A model generated the notes under the pieces. It ran no database searches. It had not been told where the DNA came from and was given only the letters and a program-made list of their open reading frames with translations. From Litomosoides sigmodontis (Eukaryota; Nematoda; Chromadorea; Rhabditida; Onchocercidae), in the NCBI GenBank assembly GCA_963070105.1, contig OY718806.1, positions 3,617,865 through 3,681,864 of the forward strand: a stretch of 64,000 nt of DNA, written 5' to 3'. Below, piece after piece: positions 37,429 to 51,189 of this stretch. The translations under genes were made by a program, and so were the position numbers. The first letter of the stretch is position 1. Each line of letters begins with the position of its first letter.

Positions 37429-38275
37429 ATGTATCTTATTGCTTCTAATACACGTAACATATATAGCTTATGTTGTGTTCGGTTCTTCAGCACTTGTGAT
37501 ACTTTATGCCATCCTAGCAGTGGAGGAAGTTTCTTCTTGACTGAATATGCACTCTGCAGTCTCTACAATAGTTTTTTAATCTTGAAGGAAACCAGAGAAC
37601 TGCATCACAGTGACCATTTAAAACATACTTATAAAATTGAAGTGAAATCATTGAGAAGCTAGGTTTGGCCCCTTATAGCTCAGGTATCTGTACACATTTA
37701 GTTCCAGGAGTACCTGTGTTGTTATGTCTTCCCATATTTGGTTTTTTATAATTTTAAAAATAAAATGTATATGTTGGTTGAGTCGTTGGCTTAAGCAGTT
37801 GTGTAGTTTCACATAGTACTGTTTGCAGATTTTTGTGTTTGGAATGCATTTTAATCTTTGGAATGATAGCATTCTTCAGATATGAATTGATTGTGGACGA
37901 AGACTTATTTGTGGGTGACCCTGTTATTGGTGCGTTAACTGAACAGAAACCCACGAGATTGTTGACGTGGGTGTTAATGTCGGCTCTTATGGAAATGTAA
38001 TGAATCCAAGGATTGTGTAGGGAAATTCTTCACTTATAAAATGGCTTTTGCTGAACACAGTAGGTAATTTCGGTTCACATTTGCAAGGGATTTGTGAAAG
38101 ATGGGTTCTTGTCAGAGAGGCGCAAAAATTTAGAACCAGGATGTTGAAAAAGTGCGGTTTTAAGCCACAGCCATCACTCAGTACAGCATTTCACTCGCCT
38201 TTGCAGTCATCAGGAACGTATAGACTTAACAGTTATGCAAACCAAACGACATCTTACCCATATAACCAACTTTAA
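37429..38275 (+). CDS. Unassigned exon-like blocks of an unrecognised gene
   Basis: Three neighbouring blocks look coding but do not assemble cleanly. First, 37492-about 37610 reads TLCHPSSGGSFFLTEYALCS and onward. Second, 37880 (after TTCTTCAG) reads YELIVDEDLFVGDPVIGALT and onward, through RLLTW near 37975. Third, after TGTGTAG at about 38013, it reads GNSSLIKWLLLNTVGNFGSH and onward to a TAA at 38273-38275, with a Ser/Tyr/Gln-rich tail. A 50-base intron could join blocks 2 and 3 in phase. Block 1 has no donor of the required phase, so an exon is missing or block 1 is unrelated. I do not recognise the family. A hydrophobic stretch suggests a membrane protein. Confidence 0.35.
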
Positions 38276-39235
38276 ACATTGCGTTTATCTCAACCACCTA
38301 CCCCACTAGTTCAGATAGCGATCAGTAAATCACACATGCTTATGTTGTTCTCCGGAATACGGACATGTCCTCCGTCTATTTGCGAGAATGAATCAATGCT
38401 TGTGAGTAAATTGATTTTGATTTATGGAATACAGTAGAGCATCTTTCGTGTATGTCTGAATTGTAGTACAAGCGACTGTGCCGATATCTTACCTTTAAAA
38501 ATCCAAGTATAAAACAGATATAATTATTCACTTCGCATGAAAGGATATTGTTCCTTCATCACTAATTAAATAAGCGTCAATAGGAGAAAGTGGCAGCATG
38601 ATAATAGTTTTGGTAACTGAGGTAAATCACAAAAAAGTGCACAGGCTATGGTGCAAAGGATGTATGGCATCCAATAAATAGTTTGTTAAGTTGACGTGTC
38701 CGAAAAAGCAACGAGGAGTCAACGTAAAGAGATCTAGTTTAGGCTTGAAGTAATCACGGACCGAGATTATCCAATTTTCTGCCGACAGTAGTGCAATGTT
38801 GATTCTTCTCAAGTGAAATAGCAAGAAGCACACATGTACTTCACAATGATGAATCAAATGTATGTCTGTCAAATAAGGGATCTGCTCGTTACTGTGTGTT
38901 GGACACGTCAGTGAAATTTTAGGAACATAGGAAAAAAGAGTCTGAACAAAGACATGATTAACTGCCTTGTAATCGATTTTAGACGCAAATATTACTGTAG
39001 ACGACTAATATTTTCCCAAGAATTAAATGATCTCTATAATTATGAGTTGCCAAAGATACATCTCGAAAATCTACACGACTTGCTGAAATACTTACTTAGT
39101 AGTGACACGAAATATATGTCAAATAGTTGTTCCTTCACTGATATAAATGCTCACGCTGGTGCAGAAAGTAGTTACAAAAACTTTGAATCAAAAAGTAAGA
39201 GTATACAAAAAGTGGGTAATAATTGGGGTGTACAA
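38276..39235. other. Intergenic sequence between convergent units
   Basis: No supported gene. A 164-codon plus-strand frame (38954-39448) extends into the antisense of histone H3.3 exon 3 and is treated as a shadow. Confidence 0.45.
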
Positions 39236-39241
39236 TTTATT
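39236..39241 (-). terminator. AATAAA polyadenylation signal of the H3.3 gene
   Basis: TTTATT on the plus strand (AATAAA on the gene strand) lies about 20 bases beyond the stop codon. It indicates a polyadenylated, replication-independent histone mRNA, not a stem-loop-ended one. Confidence 0.6.
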
Positions 39242-39259
39242 CCATTTCGACATGCGTAT

Positions 39260-40267
<1,008 letters not shown>

Positions 40268-40540
40268 TTAGTTGAGGACTTTGCCAAATTAAATGAAGTT
40301 TTACGCTGAAAAGTTTACCAAATCAACGTCTAAAACTGACTCTCTTTGAGTTCCATTTAATTTTGCATAAATTGACGAGAGGATATAACGTATACATAGA
40401 TACACACACTCGGCACTATTCCAAATAGGAAACCACCGGAACACCATCTAACTGCACTCGAAGCTACTCAACTCATGTATACACATCAAATATACTTACT
40501 AAGAACCAACAACCACATAATACGAAATGATATATATCTT

Positions 40541-40600
40541 AAGCGGACCGCGCGGCCGAGCTCCGAGCTCACCCGCCGGCACTTCCGTCCGCACATCCTT
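40541..40600. promoter_or_regulatory. GC-rich, CpG-containing block upstream of the H3.3 gene
   Basis: A short stretch with CGCGCGGCCG-like and CCGCCGG sequence stands out in an otherwise AT-rich window, about 300 bases upstream of the H3.3 ATG. It is plausibly promoter DNA for H3.3. No defined factor site was identified. Confidence 0.3.
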
Positions 40601-40669
40601 AACAAAGAATAGACGCTTCCATCCATCAAAAACCGATAATTGGCAAAGTGCCAGGAATTGCAGCTCACC

Positions 40670-43223
40670 TCGTTGAAACCGAGGAGTACGAGAGTGATGC
40701 AAAAACTATGCTGAATAGTAAATAGAAGAGGAAATTCTACTCGAACAAATCAGTCTGTCAAGATTACATAATATAGCACATGGAAAAGTACCTTAACCTC
40801 TGCCTCAGGAATTAATTACCTTTATTGAAGTCAAAAATTGAAACAGCTCGGCCTGAACTATACTCCTTCCACCTCTTTTCTTGAATAACGATACCACCGT
40901 GTACACGAATTACTCTGCATCTGAATATCTCGGGAGCAAAAAAAAGTCATCTACCTCCTTCCTCCTTGCCATCTTATGCTATGTCAGGACCCAACTGCAA
41001 AACAAACCCAGGCACTCAGTAACAGCTTACAAACGATCAATGATGAGGCCGCTTGGCAGTCACGCAGGCAATATGAACGCGACACTTCGCAACAGTCCGC
41101 CCAGTGCACTGCGTATGCGTCCTTGTGTGCTTAGATCTATGCGTATGTGTACGTATTTCGTATGTACCATAAGTAGTGTGATGCGGACGTGTAATGTAAG
41201 GATATTTCAACCCGGTATTCCTCCAGTATGCCACCAATTCTAATCCCAAACATTCAACTCACATACGTTTCCATGCCTTATTTCCAAAAAAAGCGACTGA
41301 TAACTCACTCTCACGCCACGCGTACAGCGCAATACCCCGTCCACTTTTTACGCCTCTGAGATCTGACCTGTGCGTCTGTGCGAAATAGTGCCTATAGCCA
41401 AATATCTGTCGGCTCCCACGAGCGAGCTTGAAATTTGCATTTGCATTCGTAGATGCTGCGGAGAGGGAGAGGCGTTACTATGCAACCATCGGTTTTCAGT
41501 CAGCTGATCGTGCACGGCTATTTCCGCATTCACTCAGTTGACCGTGCTGGAGTTTCTGGGGATGTAGTGGATCAAGGTTTAGTGTATATCCTTTCCGCAC
41601 CTGCGCATGTGGGTCTTGTGAGTCCGGCCGACTAGTGTGAAACAAGAAACTCACTCTTTTAGTAATACCCGTAGCTCAATTGGACACATTAGTGAATCAT
41701 CGTGTTCAGGTGAGTTCTTCTGCCAGTATTAAGAAGCAATAGCTTCTTAATTTTGTAAAGGGTAGAATTGAAGGAATACTTATGAAAGTCCACTGCCATA
41801 TGAAACATAAGAAGGTGGAATATGTGGGAGGTAACAAGTCAATTTAGCACTTGGAAATTAGCAAAAGTTATTACAATCGCATACCTTTATACCAGAAATG
41901 ATTTTAACGTAACATCACATTTCATTTCCTGTCTAACGGTTTCAAAAATTTCACCGATCAATCCAATTGTGTCTTCACAGTTACTTCCTTGCAAACTTCA
42001 ATAAATCTTTTCTCACATTTATTTTTCAGTGATGTTGCTTACGCTCATCAAGTGACATAAATTGATTGATCAATTTAAGTAAACCTTTCAATATGCAAAT
42101 TATGGTCTGTTACAGACTGCCTCATCGTTTTCGAAACTATCGAGTTTAAAATTCAATGATGAACGCAGCCGAATTTGAGATTTTTACTGGTGCAAAACAG
42201 ATGCATTATTGGCAATGATATTTTTAATTAAACATTCAGCTAAGGAGTTAAAAATACTTTCAAGAAAACCTAAAATTTTCAGCACAAGGCCCACACTGTA
42301 AACCTGTCTCGAAGAAAACCAAATGTTAAGGAACACAGAAATTACCTGATAACAACTCACCCAGCGCTCCTAATTTCTCTAATTGTGGCGAGCATGAGAG
42401 AAATGGATTTTGGAAATTAAAGTCACACATTATGTTGGCAAAGCCAAGATAAAATGCTTAGATATGTCAGCAGCACCCCTCTGTTCTGAGATAATAATAA
42501 CTTAAAGATTTAAGGAAACGCTAGGAAAAAAACTAACTTAGAACTTCCTTACATCTGTCCAATAACAACTTACCATTCTTGCACTACCACTTAGTTCATT
42601 ATTTCCGAACTGATCGAGTTCATAGTATTACGTATGTAACATTGGCTTTATAAATCAGTACTGTCCCACGTTCACTACTATTAAAATTTTGCTTAAGATA
42701 GTCTGAAAATTTTAGAAAAGAATTGCCTCAAGCATTATGTTTGTTTCGATACACGCGGACATTAACAGTAACTCTGACTTTTGCATTCACTCCAATATAG
42801 CTTTTTTCCATCGCTTGTAATCGACTCTGCAAAATAGCAGTGCTTCAACTATTTTGTTGTGGAAAAGCTTTCTCTTTGCAAGTATAAGACACACTTCCTC
42901 CCTGCTCAGAGTCCACCTTGTTCATTGATTCGAATATATAACTCCGCTTGTCGACGAAATTCGACCCATTCAAATCTTCACGACGAGGTCGAATTCAATC
43001 TTTATTGATCAATATTATGAGACCTTTAAAAGATTTAAGAGCGCTGGTAACAGCTTCATCCACTTGTAGGTTTATAACTTCTTGGTGTTGCGCGATCGAA
43101 CAGTTATAGTAATACTGAACTGAAAATCTTTCTATTGATTTCGAAGTTGCTTTCTTGAATAGCATGAATAATGTTATTTTGGTGTAAATGAAAAATTGTT
43201 GTTTTCCCGTTCAATGCATGTAG
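40670..43223. other. Upstream flank of H3.3, otherwise nothing recognised
   Basis: Between 41000 and 41640 the sequence is less AT-rich than its surroundings, possibly a continuation of the H3.3 promoter region. A tRNA A-box-like string near 41668 (GTAGCTCAATTGG) lacks a matching B box. No supported protein. Confidence 0.4.
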
Positions 43224-43765
43224 ACCAGAAATCGCGAACTGCAACTTTTAATATCTTCTGTTTGCTCACAACTACACATTTGGTCCAAAAGCCAATCAAT
43301 CATCTTTCTGCTTCACTTTCTAAAAAAGGAAATGGGAATAGTAGCCGCAACACAATATGCTCATTTAGGTGTGTATGTTGAAAACTTATCGAAAGTATAC
43401 TGTTTCGCTTGATGTCAGTGATAGAAATCGTGTTCTTTAAAGAAATCAACTAGCAGTGATGGAAATTCCAACAGCGCAAGACCTAGAATTTCCCCAAAAC
43501 TACCCTTTTTTGATTCCAGCTTCCTGTGAACTTTTGTAGGAATGTATATTACACCCTGTCACTACTCACCCAACAACCCCAACAAACTCAAGCATCCTTG
43601 CGCTCCTCAACTCCATCACCTCAGCCAACGCCTTTGAAAACGCCACTACGCGAAGCTGGGATGTATGAAAACCACCGTCTCAACTTCTCCTCTTCTGCTA
43701 ACTGTTTGCGTTACGAAAACAGCATGCAATTCAGTGTTAGCGGACATTGTTTGTACATACCTTAA
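43224..43765 (+). CDS. Putative two-exon 3' end of an unrecognised gene
   Basis: Exon-like 43224-43371 (QKSRTATFNIFCLLTTT..., ending CSF plus AG at a GTGTGT donor) joins in phase to 43542-43765. The second block follows a TTTTGTAG acceptor. It reads NVYYTLSLLTQQPQQTQASL and onward, is Ser/Pro/Thr-rich, ends MQFSVSGHCLYIP and closes with TAA. Codon composition is more balanced than in the flanks. No 5' exons were found and no family is recognised. It lies 140 bases upstream of TMEM129 on the same strand. Confidence 0.35.
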
Positions 43766-43905
43766 ACAGTTTTTCCTTTCTCTTTATGTGAGGAATATGT
43801 CTGACTGTAAACAAAGAAGCACAATGTGATTGTTTAGGGAAGCTGAAATGGTTATAGTTGTGTAGCATAAATTGTTCAATCAGATATAAGCTTAAGTTCC
43901 AGCAT

Positions 43906-46900
43906 ATGGCATTAGATTTTCAAGAATTGCTCCTGCACACGATATTGCACCTCTTATTCACATTGTGTATTATTTATCCACCAGTAGAGTTTCAACGGGC
44001 AGGCTTTACAATCCAGACATTGTTTTGTGGATACTTGGGTGTAGAACGAGACGATTTTGTTGGATATCATTTGAGGAGGTCCGTGCTGACACGTTTCATA
44101 CATTTTTGCTCTCCTTTATGTAAGTCTTTTGCTTTACTTCAAATTATCTACACCCCTCGCATCACTTGTGTATTATCCACTCATACGCCAGCTATCTTAC
44201 ACCGCATGGTACAGGGTACTTGGTTGACGTACCTTCTCAAGTAGCGTTTTTGAGGTGATCTCTATTCTTTCAGCGAAATATCAAAGTTGAAGATACGTTT
44301 CATGGGCCTTCATCTTGCAAGTCTGTACCTATTCATGCCTTTTTATTTAATCATATTACTTATTTGTTTCACTTGCAGTTTACTTCATCTACTTATCGGT
44401 GGTTTTACGAGAAACAATATTTACTCTTAGACCACAAACCATTTTGCAGTTTGGTGCCTACATATCTATCGTCATCGCTGGAGGTAATATCTCCTTTCAT
44501 CGCTAGTTCACGTCTATCTGTGCAGACTGGATAACTCGACTAACTTAACAAAACATTTTACTTTTCTGAGGAAGAAGTACGCAGCATAAAGACTCTATGG
44601 TAAGCAACGGATCACGGGTTCGGGATTCCAGCCCAGTTCTTTTGTCTTGGTTCAGTCTCTTAATATTGTGCTTGTATGTACATTTACTCTTTTATAACCC
44701 AAATTTGGTTCGTTATTTGGAGTGACTTCCAGTCTCTGCCTTCATAATGTTGCGCCATTGGTGGAATAGATTTGATGAACATCTCACTGTGCACTGTCTA
44801 AAACGCTATCTTGGTAGTAATGGAAGCAATTGGCTTGAAGTGGCGGAATCAATCAACACAGAGTATCGTAATATGTTGGATACGTTAAGCATTACTCTAA
44901 CAGGTTTGTTCCATTTCCTATCACATACGTGTTTATTGTGTTTTTTGCATTTCATTTTCGGTTTGTTCGACTTTTATGAATTTATATAGTATTTTTTTAA
45001 GTTCATAAACTACAAATTATTTTTTTTATCTGCACTTATTCATTTTAATAACGACAAAGGTTGGTGTGCAGGCATAGATCGTGTTGTGATGACATCTTCA
45101 TGGATTTTGAATATTACAAATTATACACTTACTTGTGCTCAAGTGAGTGATGTATCACTGGAAGCCATAAGAGCTGACGAACATCCGGTATTCGCTATTC
45201 ATTTATCTTCCTCTCGCTTTGCTGTTTTGTGTTCACTTTTTCGTGGTACCTTTATTTACCTCGCTTTTTTTTAATACGATTCAGTCCAGTTATGTTAAAA
45301 CATTTTGTTTGCAAAGTCCAGTTCATATACCACAAAAGGATATATTAACTTTTTTTTTATAAAAATAGAGGGAGTTACATTTGTGCCCAGGTGTATGCAT
45401 AGTTTTAGTCTGTTTTCTTTGTAAATGAAACTAATCCTGTATATAGATTTCTCATCACATGCAAAGCGGTGGTTCAGCGCAATTCGTTAGCATATGTGTG
45501 AAGAGTACAACAGAATGTTTCAAGCCATTTATCATTAGGTATGTTCATTAGTTGTCTACTTGCAAATTATTTGAAAAATTATAAGTCTTTTCGTTTGTAA
45601 TTTTCTGCTGTCATTGATATTAAGAGGAAATGATTCATGTTTATCATTATCCCATGTAGCGTATTTCTAACAATGCTATTTTCAGAGTACGTGCAGAATC
45701 ATTCCGTGATCTACGGAACAAATTGGACAAACCTATTGCTATGGCTCGAGAAGTGGTTTTGAAACAATCACTTAATGAGCGTTTCGTTGAAGCATTCACA
45801 CAACAAATTGCTTTGAATCCAAAATATGACTATGATGAGCCGGAAGTAAGCTTTGATCATTATAAAACATAGCAGTTCAAGTGTTTCGCTGTATATGTTG
45901 TTGTAGCAGAAGTTAGGGACAGAAGTCAACTTCAGTTATTATAAAACAGTGACCGGTAAAGGTTATTCTGATCGAAGCAATCAAAGATTGACAAATCGAA
46001 GCACTGACCGTAAAAGTGTCAGACTATTGCCCTCCCTGGTGACCCACTTTCTTCATTAATAATTGGTAGAGATTGTTTAGCTGCATTTTAATGTGCAGTC
46101 TGAGACAGATGGAGTAAGTAGGGTAGCAGTGTCTTAAGGAAAAACCCTAATAATTTATAAGTTATCCGCTTTGAAGGAAGATAATCTCAAGACACTTAAA
46201 TTTTTAAAATAAAAAGTTACAATACATCAAATCCCGAGACTCTAAAATCCATGAATTGACGATATGTTTATGATTATGAATGATGATGCCATTACTTTCT
46301 GGATCCAGGAACAGATGCGTTATAAATTGTTAGCTTCAATAAAATTATTTTTCCTGCCTTATGCTCTTTTCGAAGCTTATTATTTATTTAATTATCCTTT
46401 GTCTTCCTCTTTTTGAAGCGTTCAGCTTTACTTCGAAATACGAGTGCAATTAGTGGAAATTTTGTTTATCTAAGCATTTCCACATTTGTTTGTTATTACG
46501 GTGCGCCGCTTGTTTTAGCGCCTCGAGCCATGTTTGGGTTGTTCTAGTGAGCTGTCGAATGTCAAATTATGGAAACGGTGTCAAAATGATGTTCAGGATG
46601 ATGTAGATGCAGGAAGGCTTATACCTCGTTGCACACAATGTTATTGCAGGCCTATGTGGTATGCGTTGTGGTATTTCTTTGCTAACTGAATTGAAATCAA
46701 TTCCATCGTGAATAAGTTATTCACCTCAATGTTTTAAAAATTATTGACGTTTTCAATTTTTGAAAAATAAATGTATACATGTCTGCAGGTGTGATACATG
46801 TATGGGACTGATCTTTGCATCTAAGCAAGATCCACATCGTCCGGAGTTATGGATGCCTGGTAAGGCTCAGTGCCCAACTTGTCGAGCTACATTCTGTGTT

Positions 46901-46939
46901 CTTGATGTTGCATTTTTAAATATGACTAGGAATTCATAA
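43906..46939 (+). CDS. TMEM129: TMEM129-type ER membrane E3 ubiquitin ligase, 8 exons, 382 residues
   Basis: TMEM129 is an ER-resident atypical RING E3 used in ER-associated degradation (family knowledge). Exons: 43906-44119, 44379-44483, 44733-44903, 45072-45187, 45447-45538, 45686-45845, 46519-46658, 46789-46939; phases close (human protein 362 residues). N-terminal membrane segments (LLLHTILHLLFTLCIIYPP) precede the family motif EFQRAGFTIQTLF..GYLG and HLRRSVLTRF. The C-terminal cysteine-rich RING-like domain is intact: EPCLGC..., RCTQCYCRPMWCDTCMG, FASKQDPHRPELWMPG, CPTCRATFCVLDV. An acceptor TTCCAG ends three bases before the ATG, consistent with trans-splicing. AATAAA follows at 47006-47011. 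Confidence 0.94.
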
Positions 46940-48086
46940 AGGAAAATGTACACTTACCTTGTAGTCATCACGTGTGGTCCAAAAGATAGAAAAGAGGATG
47001 TGTCAAATAAAAGTAGTCCTCAACGTCGTTAATTAGTATTTTGAGTCAATTCATTGAAAACTATGGTTGAATCAAAAGGAACTAATTCTCTGTCTTTTAC
47101 ACTTCATATAATGTTGCTAATTTTTTTATTGAACTGTAATTTGGGTTATTAAATGGAACGAGGTTCAAATCTGTACTAAAAGAGAGTGCAATACATTTAT
47201 TATCAATAAAAGTGTCATTATCAACCTGAAAACTTCTACATATCACATCTGTTTCCTATGACGATTACATAACCACCAAAGTATCATACACCCCTGGTTT
47301 ATGCGGAATGTATAGATACTGCCTTATCACGGTAATTGTAAAAGCTGGGAACTATTCGTTTTTTTAGATTAATAAAGTAAAAATCTGTTGCTGGGAAAGA
47401 GGCGTGAAGGACGTTATCAGTGTGCTCACTTTCTCAGTAGTTTCGCGAGCCTGCAATAATAAGTTACTGAAGAGTGGTGAGAAAACCTGATGAGTACATG
47501 GAGGTCTCTCTCTCTCACTATTAATTGTTTTTGAGGATGCGTCCGCATTATTATAAGTTGTCATTCACTATTCAGTAGTCAGACTCAAACCCTGCTGGGC
47601 ACCCGTAGAGTTTCCCGATATTTGAGAGGCCTTTAAGCCTTTGATGTCATTTGGGAGAATGTGAGATTCTGCGGCTCTGAGGAAAATCCATCCTTTTCTT
47701 TGCAGGATCAATTTTGCATTAGTACTGTGGCTTCGTTTACTACTACGAGAACTAATAGCGTAGTTGTTATGAGTTTGATTATGACTGACAACGTGATGGT
47801 CACTTTTACTTTTACAGTTACAGTGTCAGTTCCCTTAGATTTCTCCACTATTAAATATCTCAATTGCTGTTGAACAGTGCCATATTGAAATATGAGCCTG
47901 GCATCCTACTGCATACACATTACACGTTGATAATATGCAATTTCTGCTGTCACGTTATGCTGTACAAATAACATTTATCAGGTGACGTGCAGTGAAGGAT
48001 AGCTGCACTGCTAATTCATTCCTCGCTGTCTTTTAGTGGAGTGAAACTTGTGTTTCTTCTCATGACTTCATAAAATGTTGTTGTAG
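46940..48086. other. Intergenic sequence, nothing recognised
   Basis: 3'UTR of TMEM129 and AT-rich spacer. A valine/threonine-rich frame at 47661-47873 after a TTTGCAG matches nothing and has a repetitive composition. Confidence 0.45.
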
Positions 48087-48088
48087 CG

Positions 48089-49190
48089 ATGATTGTTGTA
48101 CTTTGTTGCCTTTGCCCGTAATTCATTTTCTCGGTTCAATCGATTTTCTGATAGAATCTGTGCGTTACTGGCAAAATATGTTGAAGCTAACTTCAATGAT
48201 GGTTGCTATGGCGTGTGAGTCATTCATCCCGAATGTTTCAGGATCAGGCTAGGATGGGACGAGATAGGGTGGGCTTTTAAAGAAATGCTTATGCGATTAC
48301 GGTGGGCTGTGCATTGGAGTAATTGGAGACCCGTGCAGCTGGAGATTAGTGGTGAGGATCGAATTTAGCTGACATGTAGGAGTGGTGGAGTGGTTGGTGT
48401 TTTGAGCGATCGTTATTTTTCTGTTTTGGAATTGTATGTGATAGTTGCTTCACGCTTCTAAAGAAGTACTTTTTGTTTCAGTCTGAAGGGACCGTTATGT
48501 GGAGATTTCCTGAAATTCTTGCCTGAAATTTTAAAAGTGTTGTGTAGCAGTACTAGAATTTGATGTTCAAATTTCCTCAAGTTTTGCAAGAAATTTGTAT
48601 GATTTCCGTTAGATGTAGGCATCACTCTTCTAGAAAAGCAATATGCTGGATGAAAACGTTCGCAAATTTTGTAATTCAACGTATTCTTCATATTTGTAAA
48701 ATCCATGAAAATATTTCGTAATCCAGAACCTGACGGTAAGCCGATGTCTAGACGCGAGGTGTGAGATGTATGGAAGCACTGATCTGCTTGAAGCTGACGA
48801 GAATTCGTGCCTTCTTTACTCTGTTACTTCTCATACTGAAGATGATGTTGGTTCGTCCTTTTAACTTCTTGAATTTTTCGAAAGAAGTGCCATGTGTTCA
48901 TTATGAATACTGATAATATTGAATAGGTAGAACAGTTCTACAATAACTCAGTTTTGTATTTGCTTGACGTAAAGTTTTATGCAACATTTAAATAGAACCG
49001 TCGAAAACCATGTTAGGTAATAGCAAATTTTAGGCGGAACGAATTGTTTTGTAATGTACGGTGAAAAATCATAAATCATTTAAAACAGCTCATCCATAAT
49101 CCCCAAACATTTCGAGGAACAGATTATGAAATAGATACATGTGCCTCAGCTATTGGAAATGTTTGCCCTGTTTGGAATGATGCATGCTAG
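48089..49190 (+). CDS. Candidate small secreted cysteine-rich protein, 5-exon model, 125 residues, unrecognised
   Basis: Model exons: 48089-48117, 48155-48212, 48283-48351, 48727-48846, 49089-49190; phases close to an ORF ending in TAG. The start MIVVLCCLCPICALLA looks like a signal peptide, though it depends on a 37-base first intron. The mature part has 11 cysteines, with segments KCLCDYGGLCIGVIGDPCSW, RCLDARCEMYG, ENSCLLYS and IDTCASAIGNVCPVWNDAC. The last two exons have the best coding character and splice sites. Exon 3 has a weaker acceptor (TTTTAAAG), and the donor of exon 2 is GTGTGA while a stronger GTGAGT two bases on breaks the frame. I do not recognise the family. A PAN/apple-like or EGF-like relation is possible but unproven. 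Confidence 0.4.
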
Positions 49191-51170
49191 TCACACAAGC
49201 ATACCTCATTGTGTGATGCGCCATCAGCATCTTTTTTTTGAAAATTTTTCGTTTACTGTTTTTAATTTTCGGGTTTATCCTTTTAACTCGGATTTGTTTA
49301 TGTGTAGATACATGCTTACCGATGCTACAGACTTTGGTAACAGCTTCCCGTATCTAATATCGGTCTCGAAATGAAAAGTTTTTAATTGGCTGAGCAGTCT
49401 TGCATACTCTTTTGAGCAAAATAAGGGGTGTTTGGGAAAGTTATATGTCGGCGTCGATCATTGTCATCTTTAATGATGTGGATTTTCGGCTCCACTTTTC
49501 CATGAAGCCAGAATAATATAAATTTCAGTTGTTGTTTTTCTGAGATCTCGTCCACTGTTTTTGAAATGTTTGAAACAGTTAGTTCTCAAAAATCGTCTGT
49601 ATGAGTTGTTGCTGTTCGTGTACAGCGGCAGCTTGTTTTTAAGTCTCTTTTAAAATTCGTAGGTCGAGCATCCCAAATGATGTGTGCAACTCATTCAAAA
49701 ACAATTTAATTCCTCGTAGACATATCTCGTTTTATCATTACGGCATGGCCATCTAGGAGAATGATAATTCCATTGTGTGTGAATTTTAGTGTTTAATTGT
49801 ATTGTGATGTTTCATTGTTATAGCACTGTTGACTATTACAAACTTTCCAGTAAACTTTAGCCTTTTACCATTGCATTTATGTGCAACATAATTTCACTTA
49901 CCCAGTCCTATTTGTTTTGTGAACTAGGCCTTGCTGAGACGTCTCACTTATTCGCCAAAACATTTTCCATAAATTTAATGCTTTTTTTGTATAATCTATT
50001 ATGCGTATGACAGGTTAGCGCAGCTGTGAAGTTGCTACCCTCCTTCATTAACTTTGTGAAAGGGTTGCAATGCTGCACCTATAACTACATCAGCATCATA
50101 TGTGTTTCGTGATGAGGGAGGAATAGTATAGATCGTTGTTTAATTCTCCTACTTAAAAATTTATAATTTTTTCATGTAACTAGAGTTCTGTCGGAAATTG
50201 AGCAAGTTTATGATGCGACTATTCAAATCATTCTATTTGCTTCATTTGTGCTGTATATGTTGTTTGTTCAAATATTTTAGTTTATGTGAAATTAACTTTA
50301 TTTTTTTCCAAATTACCGATCGATTACTTGCAATAAATCGTTTTATGTGTTTGTTTGTCTTTTTTTATTTCTATTGACATCAACGATGTTAAGTCATAGG
50401 AAATTGGTGTGAAGCAGATTTGGATCAGACTGTTTTTTTATAATTTGTTTTGTTAATTCAAGCTATTTTCAAGAATCCATTTATAAATTTATATTTAAAA
50501 TCAAAAGGTATCATTTCTCTACTCCTTTTTACAAGGAAATAGTTTTGATTGCTAGCAAAAAGCCAGTTAAGCCTATAATTTAATGCTGTGTACGTTTATC
50601 GATTCACTCTGCGTGTCATCTTCAGTCTTCAATCTTCAATGATTCCTCTTTTCTTTATAAGAAACAGATTCAGTGTTCTCACAAACGAGCGCTTATAGGA
50701 TATTTATGGATATCAATGCATATTAAACAAGGCAATAATAGCAAGGAATGCAAGGACTTTGTGACGTTTGAAGTAATCGAAATGTAGTTGTACGGTCCTT
50801 ATCTTTGTGGAGAGCATTAGAAATGCATGCACGCACAGATCCATTTCATATTTAAGCACTTATTGTTATCAGCTTTTGCCCTTCTGAGCTTTTCCTTTTC
50901 GTTCCTAATCAAAAGCGTTAAATTTTTCATAAAGTTTATTTTGCAAGATGATAGGAACCGGAAGGATAGAAGAAAGAAACTTCTGTAATTGCTATGTCTC
51001 GAGAGTAGTCGTATAATTGGAGGTATGAACGATGAGAGAATTATAAGATGTAAGAAAATATAACATCCACAGTTTAATGATAATTTTATTCATGGTGAAG
51101 TGCGTACATCTTTATTGACAGCATTTAACTTTGACGATTTCATGATAGTCAACTATTTATTTCAAATAAA
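49191..51170. other. Intergenic sequence, nothing recognised
   Basis: T-rich spacer. TGCAG at 51171-51175, 14 bases before the next gene's ATG, is its probable trans-splice acceptor. Confidence 0.45.
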
Positions 51171-51189
51171 TGCAGATTCGGACACGACG

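Noticed and set aside
41660..41735. tRNA-like sequence with an A-box-like GTAGCTCAATTGG
   Set aside because: No B box with a T-loop, no proper anticodon stem; only a 6-bp end pairing. At most a decayed tRNA-derived fragment.
44610..44640. B-box-like string GGGTTCGGGATTCC in a TMEM129 intron
   Set aside because: No A box at the right distance and no acceptor stem.
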